Shown: positions 1-7,163, counted from the stretch's first letter. The stretch: 8,317 nucleotides of DNA from Thermohalobaculum sp039026295 (GCA_039026295.1 JBCCMP010000223.1:1-8317), one strand, 5' to 3'. Notes: generated by a model not told the origin, from the letters alone. Numbers and translations: made by a program.

Positions 1-11
1 GTGTGCCCGGG

Positions 12-1100
12 TCAGGCTTTGATTGCTTCCGGCTCTTCGCCGTCATCAATGACCTGCTCCCCAACAGGCATCTCGAAGTCCAGACCGTGCGCGGCGCGGA
101 TCTTGTCCTCAATGGCCAGCGCCACATCAATATTGTCACGCAGGAACTGTTTGGCGTTCTCGCGGCCCTGACCGATGCGCTCGTCGCCATAGCTGAACCA
201 GGAGCCGGATTTTTCGACCACGCCTGCCTTGACGCCGAGGTCGATCAACTCGCCCATTTTTGAGATGCCTTCGCCATACATGATGTCGAACTCGACCTGC
301 TTGAATGGCGGCGCAACCTTGTTCTTGACGACCTTTACGCGCGTAGCGTTGCCGACGACCTCGTCCCGATCCTTGATGGCACCGATCCGGCGGATGTCGA
401 GCCGCACAGACGAGTAGAACTTCAGCGCATTTCCGCCTGTCGTTGTCTCTGGCGAGCCGAACATGACGCCGATTTTCATGCGGATCTGATTGATGAAGAT
501 CACCATGCACTTCGAGCGAGAGATCGAGCCGGTCAGCTTACGCATTGCCTGGCTCATCAGCCGGGCCTGCAGGCCGACCTGCGCGTCGCCCATATCGCCT
601 TCCAGTTCGGCTCGCGGTGTAAGTGCCGCGACCGAATCCACGACGACCATCGACACTGCGCCGGACCGTACCAGTGTATCGGTGATCTCCAAGGCTTGCT
701 CGCCGGCATCCGGTTGGGAAATTAAAAGCTCATCGACATCGACGCCCAGTTTACGGGCATAGGCGGGATCCAGCGCATGCTCGGCATCCACAAACGCGCA
801 GATCCCCCCCTTCTTCTGTTCCTCGGCCACCGTGTGCAGGGCCAGCGTGGTCTTTCCCGAGCTTTCCGGGCCATAGACCTCGATGATGCGGCCCTTCGGC
901 AGGCCCCCGATCCCCAGCGCGATATCCAGCCCCAGCGAGCCCGTGGATACCGCCTCGATATCCATCACGGCTTCTTGCTGACCCAGCTTCATGATCGAAC
1001 CCTTGCCGAAGTTCCGTTCGATCTGTGCGAGCGCGCTGTCGAGTGCCTTTTGTTTGTCCATGTCGCGTCTTTCATCCAGCTTTAGAAGGTTGTCGGGCAT
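12..1100 (-). CDS. recA: RecA recombinase
   Basis: RecA forms ATP-dependent filaments on single-stranded DNA, drives strand exchange in homologous recombination, and triggers LexA self-cleavage in the SOS response. The 362-residue product has the full family layout: Walker A GPESSGKTT at 77-85, the catalytic glutamate in DAEH (E107), Walker B ending at D155, DNA-binding loop L1 near 167-180, loop L2 near 211-231 (GSPETTTGGNA), and an acidic C-terminal tail (DDGEEPE). Length is normal for the family (about 350). I chose the start at 1100 because AAGGAG lies 8 bases upstream (complement of 1109-1114). The internal Met at residue 14 (MDKQK) has only a weak purine stretch before it, but remains possible. 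The gene is divergent from the sulfotransferase-like gene and has its own LexA-type operator. No terminator is visible in the 11 bases before the window edge. Identification is certain. Confidence 0.98.
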   Translation of the reverse strand: MPDNLLKLDERRDMDKQKALDSALAQIERNFGKGSIMKLGQQEAVMDIEAVSTGSLGLDIALGIGGLPKGRIIEVYGPESSGKTTLALHTVAEEQKKGGICAFVDAEHALDPAYARKLGVDVDELLISQPDAGEQALEITDTLVRSGAVSMVVVDSVAALTPRAELEGDMGDAQVGLQARLMSQAMRKLTGSISRSKCMVIFINQIRMKIGVMFGSPETTTGGNALKFYSSVRLDIRRIGAIKDRDEVVGNATRVKVVKNKVAPPFKQVEFDIMYGEGISKMGELIDLGVKAGVVEKSGSWFSYGDERIGQGRENAKQFLRDNIDVALAIEDKIRAAHGLDFEMPVGEQVIDDGEEPEAIKA

Positions 1101-1150
1101 CGGGCCTGCTCCTTATTTCATATCCCGTTTACACGCGCAATTCGCCGCTT

Positions 1151-1165
1151 GTTCTCGTAGTGTTC
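1151..1165. promoter_or_regulatory. LexA operator (alphaproteobacterial SOS box)
   Basis: GTTC (1151-1154), seven bases, GTTC (1162-1165) is an exact match to the GTTC-N7-GTTC SOS box known from alphaproteobacteria. It lies directly downstream of the candidate recA -10 element and 51 bases upstream of the recA start codon. A third half-site, GAAC at 1173-1176, follows after another seven bases in inverted orientation. The box should make recA a LexA-repressed, damage-inducible gene. Confidence 0.88.
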
Positions 1166-1194
1166 GCATAAAGAACGGGACAAATAAAGAACAA
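1166..1194 (-). promoter_or_regulatory. Candidate recA sigma-70 promoter
   Basis: On the minus strand, TTGTTC (1189-1194) and TTATGC (1166-1171) are separated by 17 bases and would start transcription near 1158-1160. That point falls inside the SOS operator, as expected for LexA repression. The -10 match is modest, so the exact hexamers are an inference; the spacing and the operator overlap are seen directly. Confidence 0.5.
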
Positions 1195-1231
1195 ACTTGA
1201 TTTACACATCTTGGAGTTGAAAGCCTCACGG

Positions 1232-1260
1232 TTTACGGAGAGTTAATCCCAGCCTATAAA
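1232..1260 (+). promoter_or_regulatory. Candidate sigma-70 promoter for the sulfotransferase-like gene
   Basis: TTTACG (1232-1237) and TATAAA (1255-1260) are 17 bases apart, matching the -35 and -10 consensus at 4/6 and 5/6 positions. Transcription would begin near 1267, giving a leader of about 40 bases before the ATG at 1306. No SOS half-sites overlap this promoter, so it is probably separate from recA control although the two genes are divergent. Confidence 0.5.
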
Positions 1261-1305
1261 TCTCTATGTGAAATCTGCCGACCGATTTGTATCCGGAATG
1301 CCCCG

Positions 1306-1902
1306 ATGATGGTGTCCCTGAAGCACCGCCTGGTGATCCTGGCGATGCCGAAATGTGCTTCGACTTCGCTTGAAGCCGCGTTGCGTGACCAGATGGACGT
1401 GGTCATCAGCCGGACCCCCGCCGCCAAGCACACCCCCTACCGCAAGTTTGACCGCTTCCTGCGCAGGTATCTCGAGACCTACACTGACGGCCCGTTGGAG
1501 GTCATGTGTCTCTTTCGAGAGCCCTTGGACTGGCTTGGTAGCTGGTGGCGCTATCGCAACCGGGACGGATTGTCCGACCCGGCCCGGTCTGCGCGGAACA
1601 TGTCCTTCGACGCCTTTGTCACGGCTTATCTCGACGGCACAGACGGTCCGGCAAGTGTCGGCAGCCAGGCACGGTTCGTGACGGACAAGGACGGCAGGAT
1701 CGGACCAGACAGGATGTTTCGCCATGATCATTTCCTGGCCGCATGCACTTATCTGCAAGATCGTCTCAAAGTGCAGATTGATCCCGGCCACCTCAACCAG
1801 TCGCCTTCGCATGGCGACATGGAATTGTCAGACGCGGTCCGTGCGCGGGCGCAACGCAAACTCAAACGAGAATTCGAAATCTACGCCGAGATTGCCAACT
1901 AG
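1306..1902 (+). CDS. Sulfotransferase-family protein (small, soluble)
   Basis: The 198-residue protein carries the two signatures of PAPS-dependent sulfotransferases. An N-terminal strand runs into PKCASTSLE (15-23), which resembles the 5'-phosphosulfate-binding loop. FREPLDWLGSW (70-80), with R71 and S79, resembles the 3'-phosphate-binding motif. LNQSP at 163-167 and a basic C-terminal helix complete the fold pattern. There is no signal peptide or membrane segment, so it should be cytosolic. The acceptor substrate cannot be read from the sequence. It is shorter than many family members (250-300). ATG at 1306 or 1309 are both possible; the only ribosome-binding hint is CGGAA at 1294-1298. As I recall, similar short proteins in Rhodobacteraceae are sometimes labelled gamma-glutamyl kinase, but no kinase motif is seen here. 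It sits alone between recA and cckA and its stop directly abuts the cckA stop. Confidence 0.8.
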   Translation: MMVSLKHRLVILAMPKCASTSLEAALRDQMDVVISRTPAAKHTPYRKFDRFLRRYLETYTDGPLEVMCLFREPLDWLGSWWRYRNRDGLSDPARSARNMSFDAFVTAYLDGTDGPASVGSQARFVTDKDGRIGPDRMFRHDHFLAACTYLQDRLKVQIDPGHLNQSPSHGDMELSDAVRARAQRKLKREFEIYAEIAN

Positions 1903-4230
1903 TTATTCAGCCGCCGTGGCACCGGGCTGCGAGTCCATGGCGACCTTCACCTTCGCCGTCAGTTCGTTCAGCGAAAACGGCTTGGCCAGGAAATAGAACT
2001 CGGTATCAGGCAGATTGCGTCGGAAGCTGTCCTCGGCATAGCCCGATATGAAAATCACTTTCAGGTTCGGGCGCACCTGCCGCGCTTTCGAAGCGAAGGT
2101 CGGGCCGTCCATGCCGGGCATCACGACGTCCGAGACTAGGACATCGATTTCGTCGATCCCGTCGTTCAGCAGAACCATCGCGTCTTCGGCGGATTCCGCT
2201 TCGATCACCTTGTAACCGCGCATCTTCAATGCGCGTGAGGCAAACGAGCGGACCGGAGCCTCGTCTTCGACCAGCATCACCGCGCCGTGGCCGGTGAGGT
2301 CGGATCGCTCCAGCTCTGCCTCGGCCTGCATATCCTCCACCTCCGCGACCGTCGGATAGGCGCGCGGCAGAAGGATCGTAAAGCTGGCACCGCCCTTGTC
2401 GAGGTTCCTGGCATAGATGTAGCCGCCCGATTGTTTGACGATTCCGTAAACGGTCGACAGGCCCAGGCCCGTTCCTTCGCCCTGCGGCTTGGTGGTGAAG
2501 AAAGGGTCGAAAACCTTGTCGATCACCTGCGGGTCAATACCGGTTCCGCTGTCGGACACGGATATCTCCACATAGTCCCCAGCCGGGACCAGAACGCCAA
2601 GATGCTGTTCTTCGACAGGCAGTGACCGATTCCGCGTGGCGATCGTGACCATCCCTCCATCGGGCATTGCATCGCGGGCGTTCACGACGAGGTTCATCAA
2701 CGCCTGTTCCAATTGCTGATTGTCGGCTTTTACCGAGCCGAGGTCTCGGCCGTGGTCGAGGCTCAGCGTGATCGTCTCGCCAATCAGCCTGTCCAGCAGA
2801 TAAAGCGTGTCGGTCACGACGTCCTGTACCGACAGCAGCTTTGGCTGCAGTGTCTGTTTGCGTGAGAATGCCAGCAGCTGCCGGACCAGCGTGGCCGCCC
2901 GGTTCGAGTTCTGGCGGATCTGCGTCAGATCCGAGAAATCCGGGTGCGAGGCGTCCTTGCGCAACAGCAGCAGGTCACAGTGACCGCTGATCGCCGTGAG
3001 GACATTGTTGAAATCGTGGGCGACGCCGCCGGCCAGCTTGCCGACGGCCTCCATCTTCTGGCTCTGCGCAAACTTGTCCTCAAGCATGCGAAGTTCCGAT
3101 GCATCGGTCAGGACTGCCATCAGCGAAGGCTGACCCTGAACGACCATGTGGGTCAGCGACACCTGTACAAAGGCATCTGCCAACCCGCCCTGCAGCCGCA
3201 TCATCTCGCCTGTACCGGCGTGCTGGCCGTTGCGCACTTCCTGCAGCAGTCCATCCAGCGCGCGGCCAAGCGGTTGGACGATCTCGTCAAGCATGCGTCC
3301 AACCATGAAGCTGTCGCCCAGCATCTTGCGGGCCTGAGCATTGCCCCAGAAAACGCGGCCTTCCACATCGAGATGGAGCAGGGAAACCGGGATCGCCTCC
3401 AGTGTATCGGCGGCGCTAACCTGTCCCGCGGTTTCGATATCCGGGACGAACAGGAAGACCTCGCACGTCTCGCCAAGGGGGTTACGCTCGATCCGCAGGC
3501 TGCTTAGGGCAAGGCGATCACGCCCGTCAACGCCGGGCAGCATGATCTTACCCGAGGTGAAGACACCATTCTCGGTCTGATCTCGCAGAATCTCGACCGC
3601 GGCTGGGCTGAAGATGTCGCGAAACTGCGCGTTGGACACGGCGTCTTCGATCGCTGAAAAGCGCAGGTAGGCGAACGGCGCATCCTCGTAATGAGCCGTG
3701 CGATCAGATGGCAAAAGGTTGGCCAGCCGGCCTTGCGGAATAAGCTGCCATACCAGCGTATCGGTTCCGCCGAGCTGCACCGTCAGGGCGATCTGGTGAC
3801 CCCCTTCCGCCAGCGATAACTGCTCAAGTGCAAATCCGTCCTGCACCGCCAGACGGGACATCCGGTAAAGCTCTGTCGCCGTGACGCCGGTCAGCGGGCC
3901 GATCGCGTCCGAAATGGTTTTTCCCGCGCCGGCCAGGTCCTCCATGGCCTTGTTCTTGACCTGTATCGTTCCATCCAGGCCCGTCGTCGCAACCGCCCAG
4001 TCCCGATTGCCCAGCAAAAATTCCTTTGCGACGTACGGACGACTGCGCAGCTTGTGCAAAAGGAAAGCCAGAACCGCCAACAACGAGATAATCAAGATCA
4101 AGGCGACTAGCAGTGGCAATCCTGTAAGCGTCAGACAGTCAATCGGGCCACTGCAGGCACCGACGCCGGTCTTAACCGCAGAAGCGGGAAAAATGGTGGC
4201 AGGTGTCAACGTGTTTCCGAGGGTAATCAT
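1903..4230 (-). CDS. cckA: Hybrid sensor histidine kinase CckA
   Basis: CckA autophosphorylates on histidine, passes phosphate to its own receiver domain and then through ChpT to CtrA; in Rhodobacterales this relay controls motility and gene transfer agents. The 775 residues show one clear membrane helix (about 38-58), PAS-like regions near 70-165 and 275-375, and a dimerisation domain with H-box GGVAHDFNN (phosphoacceptor H405). The ATPase domain has an N-box (N513, N517, D520), DSGTG (560-564), FDPFF (574-578) and GEGTGLGL (584-591). A C-terminal receiver has acidic pair E655/D656, phosphoacceptor D701, S729 and K750. This order, and the H-box, KQT and FFTTKP wording, fit CckA rather than other hybrid kinases. 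No ATG, GTG or TTG lies in frame upstream although the frame stays open to 4375, so the start at 4230 is kept despite a weak ribosome site. All catalytic residues are present. Confidence 0.9.
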   Translation of the reverse strand: MITLGNTLTPATIFPASAVKTGVGACSGPIDCLTLTGLPLLVALILIISLLAVLAFLLHKLRSRPYVAKEFLLGNRDWAVATTGLDGTIQVKNKAMEDLAGAGKTISDAIGPLTGVTATELYRMSRLAVQDGFALEQLSLAEGGHQIALTVQLGGTDTLVWQLIPQGRLANLLPSDRTAHYEDAPFAYLRFSAIEDAVSNAQFRDIFSPAAVEILRDQTENGVFTSGKIMLPGVDGRDRLALSSLRIERNPLGETCEVFLFVPDIETAGQVSAADTLEAIPVSLLHLDVEGRVFWGNAQARKMLGDSFMVGRMLDEIVQPLGRALDGLLQEVRNGQHAGTGEMMRLQGGLADAFVQVSLTHMVVQGQPSLMAVLTDASELRMLEDKFAQSQKMEAVGKLAGGVAHDFNNVLTAISGHCDLLLLRKDASHPDFSDLTQIRQNSNRAATLVRQLLAFSRKQTLQPKLLSVQDVVTDTLYLLDRLIGETITLSLDHGRDLGSVKADNQQLEQALMNLVVNARDAMPDGGMVTIATRNRSLPVEEQHLGVLVPAGDYVEISVSDSGTGIDPQVIDKVFDPFFTTKPQGEGTGLGLSTVYGIVKQSGGYIYARNLDKGGASFTILLPRAYPTVAEVEDMQAEAELERSDLTGHGAVMLVEDEAPVRSFASRALKMRGYKVIEAESAEDAMVLLNDGIDEIDVLVSDVVMPGMDGPTFASKARQVRPNLKVIFISGYAEDSFRRNLPDTEFYFLAKPFSLNELTAKVKVAMDSQPGATAAE

Positions 4231-4265
4231 CCCAATGGATGCCTTGGTCCGATCAATACGGGCAA

Positions 4266-4283
4266 CCCAAGGACACGCTTGGG
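4266..4283. other. Perfect inverted repeat in the methyltransferase-cckA gap
   Basis: CCCAAG (4266-4271) and CTTGGG (4278-4283) form a perfect 6-bp stem with a six-base loop. A smaller perfect stem, CAGCG-AAA-CGCTG, lies at 4306-4318. Neither is followed by a T-run on the minus strand, so neither is a convincing intrinsic terminator. The 133-base gap (4231-4363) shows no clear sigma-70 hexamer pair, no GTTC/GAAC SOS half-sites and no TTAA-N7-TTAA CtrA site. cckA may therefore be read from the guaB-methyltransferase transcript or from a promoter I cannot recognise. The 6-bp repeat could also be a protein-binding dyad. Confidence 0.35.
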
Positions 4284-4363
4284 CGCATTTCCAAACACCC
4301 CAATACAGCGAAACGCTGAAGGAGTCATCAATGTTTGCGGGAGCGCCGGTGGGGCCGGGCAGG

Positions 4364-5545
4364 CTATCCTGTCACGCGCGACATCAGTGCCCCAAAGAAC
4401 CCGTCGCCGCCATCGCTTGGTCTAAGCGTCAGTGTTCGCTCGATCTGCCATGCCGTCGTGCATGCGTCCTGAACGATTTCCGCGTTTTCACACGCCAACA
4501 ACGAACACGTCGAATAAAGGACCTTGCCGCTCGGCTTGGCCAACTCCTGCGCTTGCAGAAGGATTTCTTTCTGTTTCACTCGAAGTTCGATCAGCCGCGC
4601 CGCGGTCAGCCGCCATTTAGCATCAGGGGTGCGCCGCCAAGCCCCGGTACCAGAGCATGGCACATCGGCTACGACGACGTCGCATTGACCTGATAGCTCC
4701 GAAAGATCCTTGGTCTCTACAGGTTCGAAAGAGATACCGGCCCGGGCGGCACGCGACGGCAGATCGGCCATCCGGCCCGTGTCAATGTCATGGGTCAGCA
4801 ATCGGCCGCTGCCCTGCATCATCGCTGCAAGCGCAAGCGTCTTGCCGCCGCCTCCGCAACACAGATCAAGGACAGTGGTCCCGGGCGTGCACGGTGCCAT
4901 GGCCACAATTGCCTGGCTGGCGGAATCCTGGATCTCGACCAGACCGTTCAGATACGCTGCGCTCTGGCGCACTCGACGCTCCCCTGTCGTTACGCGCAGC
5001 GCGAGCGGGGTCAACGGTGCTGGCGCGGTCTCGATCTGATCTTGCTCCAGACTTTTCGCCGCTTCTGACCGTGTCGCCTTCAGCGCGTTGACGCGCAAAT
5101 CAAGGGGTGCGCGAACGCGTAAAAGATCAAGTTCGGTATCCGGCACATCGACGAGGTGAGGGTCCAGCCAATCAGGGTAATCCAGGCGGACCGCGCGCGG
5201 TGCCACGCCAAGATCGCGTTCATGCTGCTCCTCATCCGTCAACACCGCAGGCCCGTACCGCTCACCGGTGAATACTTCCGATGGGTCCTCACCACGTGAA
5301 ATCAGCCGTCCCCGGATCAGATCCCGCCCTCTTGCGCCTTCCTCGGCGACGTTGGCGGACCACAGCGCAGAGCGTTTGCAGCGAACTGCATCCCAGACCA
5401 GATCGGCGATAGCATGCCGGTCTTTGGACCCCGCATAGCGGTTTCGCCGTCCCCAGGCTGCCAGCTTGCGATCCAGTTGCGCCTTCTCGGACAGCCAGTC
5501 GTCCAGAATGCTTATGGCAGCCTGCGCACGTGCGGCGGGCGTCAT
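4364..5545 (-). CDS. RsmB/NOP-family SAM-dependent RNA (cytosine-5) methyltransferase
   Basis: The family transfers a methyl group from SAM to C5 of a cytosine in RNA, usually rRNA. The 393-residue protein has motif I DLCCGGGGKT (227-236) for SAM binding, motif IV DVPCSGTG (294-301, release cysteine C297) and motif VI STCS (345-348, nucleophile C347), so both cysteines of the two-cysteine mechanism are present. The N-terminal part (about 1-60) resembles a short NusB-like helical domain. QDSASQ (206-211) is the usual lead-in to the Rossmann fold. Motif I reads CCGGGGK instead of the CAAPGGK of classical RsmB, which points to a separate alphaproteobacterial subfamily; I therefore give no symbol and leave the target base open. 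The start codon lies 12 bases after the guaB stop with no Shine-Dalgarno sequence between them, which suggests co-transcription and possibly coupled translation. Confidence 0.9.
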   Translation of the reverse strand: MTPAARAQAAISILDDWLSEKAQLDRKLAAWGRRNRYAGSKDRHAIADLVWDAVRCKRSALWSANVAEEGARGRDLIRGRLISRGEDPSEVFTGERYGPAVLTDEEQHERDLGVAPRAVRLDYPDWLDPHLVDVPDTELDLLRVRAPLDLRVNALKATRSEAAKSLEQDQIETAPAPLTPLALRVTTGERRVRQSAAYLNGLVEIQDSASQAIVAMAPCTPGTTVLDLCCGGGGKTLALAAMMQGSGRLLTHDIDTGRMADLPSRAARAGISFEPVETKDLSELSGQCDVVVADVPCSGTGAWRRTPDAKWRLTAARLIELRVKQKEILLQAQELAKPSGKVLYSTCSLLACENAEIVQDACTTAWQIERTLTLRPSDGGDGFFGALMSRVTG

Positions 5546-5557
5546 GGGGCGCTGCCG

Positions 5558-7015
5558 TCAGTTGCCGCGATAGTTCGGGGCCTCTCGCGTGATCGTCACA
5601 TCATGCACGTGACTTTCTGTCAGTCCGGCATTCGTGATGCGCACGAAATTGCAATCCGACCGCATTCCGTCGATCGTGCGGTTCCCGGTGTATCCCATGG
5701 CGGCTCGCAGCCCACCAACCAACTGGTGGATCACCGCACCGGCTGGGCCTTTGTAGGGCACCTGGCCCTCAATGCCTTCGGGGACCAGCTTGTGGGTCTC
5801 TGACACCTCTTTCTGGAAATAGCGGTCGGCCGAGCCGCGTGCCATGGCCCCCACCGATCCCATGCCGCGATAGGATTTGTAGGACCGGCCCTGAAACAGG
5901 AACACCTCGCCCGGCGCTTCATCTGTGCCGGCCAGCATAGACCCGACCATCGCGCAATTTGCTCCTGCCGCGATCGCCTTGGCCAGATCGCCCGAGAATT
6001 TGATCCCGCCATCTGCAATGACCGGTTGTCCGGTCGTCGCGGCTTCCTCTGCGCAATCCAGCACAGCGGTCAACTGGGGCACACCTACCCCGGCAACGAC
6101 ACGTGTGGTGCAGATCGAACCGGGCCCGATCCCGACCTTCACCGCGTCTGCACCGGCATCGATCAACGCACGCGTTGCCGCCGCCGTCGCCACGTTCCCG
6201 GCCACAACCTGAACGGCATTGGAATAGGCCTTCACCCGGTTCACCGCTTCGGCGACCGATGCCGAGTGTCCGTGGGCCGTATCGACCACGATCAGATCGA
6301 CGCCGGCATCGATGAGTGCCTGAGATCGCTCGAGCCCCGCATCGCCGACAGTCGTCGCTGCCGCGACGCGCAACCGGCCCAATTCGTCCTTGCAGGCCTG
6401 CGGATTAAGCACGGCCTTCTGGATGTCCTTGACCGTCAGAAGGCCGGTGCACTCCCCCGCTTCGTTCACGACCAGCAGCTTCTCGATCCGCCGCGACTGC
6501 AGCAATTTGCGGGCTGCTTCTAGATCCACCGGCTCGCGAACCGTGGCAAGATTATCAGACGTCATCAAAGCCGATACCGGCATTTTTACGTCTTCGGCAA
6601 AGCGCATGTCCCGATTGGTAAGAATACCCGCCAGCCGCTTTTCCGGCCCAACGACTGGAAAGCCGGTGATTTTGTATTGCTCCTGAAGGCGAAGTGCATC
6701 GCCCAGGGTCTGGTCAGGTGACAGGGTGATCGGATTGTAGACAATTCCGCTTTCGAACCGCTTAACCCGGCGCACTTGCCGGGCCTGTTCCTGAATGTCG
6801 AGGTTGCGATGGATCACGCCCAGACCGCCTGCCTGCGCCATGCAGATCGCCATCTCCGCCTCAGTCACCGTGTCCATTGCCGAGCTGATCAGCGGGATGT
6901 TTAGCTCGATCCCACCGGTCACGCGGGTACGGGTCAAAGCTTCAGCGGGAAGCACCTCGGACGCACCCGGAACCAGCAGAACATCATCGAAGGTAAGCGC
7001 CTCACGAATCTCCAT
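5558..7015 (-). CDS. guaB: Inosine-5'-monophosphate dehydrogenase
   Basis: GuaB oxidises IMP to XMP with NAD+, the committed and rate-limiting step of guanine nucleotide synthesis in the cytosol. The 485-residue product is of normal length. It starts with the typical LTFDDVLLVP segment (7-16). Two CBS domains are inserted at about 95-200, and the core barrel follows with catalytic loop GIGPGSICTT (295-304; nucleophile C302), IMP-phosphate-binding ADGGI (334-338), YRGMGS (382-387), and the flap with the Arg-Tyr dyad R398/Y399. The C-terminus SHVHDVTIT is standard for bacteria. The start is fixed by GGAGG four bases upstream. The gene heads an operon with the methyltransferase and is preceded by a leader of about 140 bases containing strong secondary structure. 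It is divergent from recR. Confidence 0.98.
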   Translation of the reverse strand: MEIREALTFDDVLLVPGASEVLPAEALTRTRVTGGIELNIPLISSAMDTVTEAEMAICMAQAGGLGVIHRNLDIQEQARQVRRVKRFESGIVYNPITLSPDQTLGDALRLQEQYKITGFPVVGPEKRLAGILTNRDMRFAEDVKMPVSALMTSDNLATVREPVDLEAARKLLQSRRIEKLLVVNEAGECTGLLTVKDIQKAVLNPQACKDELGRLRVAAATTVGDAGLERSQALIDAGVDLIVVDTAHGHSASVAEAVNRVKAYSNAVQVVAGNVATAAATRALIDAGADAVKVGIGPGSICTTRVVAGVGVPQLTAVLDCAEEAATTGQPVIADGGIKFSGDLAKAIAAGANCAMVGSMLAGTDEAPGEVFLFQGRSYKSYRGMGSVGAMARGSADRYFQKEVSETHKLVPEGIEGQVPYKGPAGAVIHQLVGGLRAAMGYTGNRTIDGMRSDCNFVRITNAGLTESHVHDVTITREAPNYRGN

Positions 7016-7019
7016 CGAT

Positions 7020-7024
7020 CCTCC
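7020..7024 (-). promoter_or_regulatory. guaB ribosome-binding site
   Basis: The complement of 7020-7024 reads GGAGG, four bases before the guaB ATG. It is a strong Shine-Dalgarno at slightly short spacing and fixes the start codon. It could pair with the pyrimidine tract CCCCTTCCC further up the leader (complement of 7076-7084). Confidence 0.8.
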
Positions 7025-7087
7025 GGGAGTGAACGGTGTTGGCGGCGCTCTATCTCATGGGGCGCGCGAAAAGGGAAGGGGCTTGCG

Positions 7088-7147
7088 GCGCATAGCAGGC
7101 TTGCTGGCCTGCGGCGGATATGCGCGGCGCTGGCTTGCGCCAGCACC
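7088..7147 (-). promoter_or_regulatory. Structured 5' leader of guaB: two back-to-back stem-loops
   Basis: Read as minus-strand RNA, stem I is GGUGCUGGC, loop GCAA, GCCAGCGCC (7147 down to 7126): nine pairs with one G-U wobble and a GNRA-type tetraloop. Stem II begins at the very next base: GCGCAUA, six-base bulge UCCGCC, GCAGGC, loop CAGCAA, GCCUGC, UAUGCGC (7125 down to 7088), giving 13 perfect pairs in two blocks. Zero bases between the stems would allow coaxial stacking. Stem I contains its wobble and GNRA loop only on the minus strand; on the plus strand the same position is an A-C mismatch, so the guaB transcript is the better candidate RNA. The element ends 72 bases before the guaB ATG. 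I do not recognise it as a known riboswitch; a cis-regulatory role is inferred. Confidence 0.6.
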
Positions 7148-7163
7148 CAATCCGGCGCACAGT

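Noticed and set aside
136..510. Alternative minus-strand frame inside recA
   Set aside because: It is a shadow frame of recA, Arg-rich from G+C bias and without its own start signal.
1173..1192. Second SOS box from the two GAAC words near the recA promoter
   Set aside because: The two GAAC half-sites are 12 bases apart rather than 7, so they do not form a canonical box by themselves.
4266..4283. Intrinsic terminator of the guaB-methyltransferase operon
   Set aside because: The stem is perfect but only six pairs, and no T-run follows on the minus strand.
4331..4693. Plus-strand frame with AAGGAG (4319-4324) six bases before an ATG at 4331
   Set aside because: The start signal is good, but the frame lies antisense to the well-supported methyltransferase C-terminus and encodes no recognisable protein. 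An antisense product cannot be fully excluded.
7055..7093. 12-codon minus-strand frame in the guaB leader, overlapping a two-codon ATG AGA TAG
   Set aside because: There is no ribosome-binding site and no codon bias of the kind seen in attenuator peptides; its ATG lies inside the closing arm of stem II.
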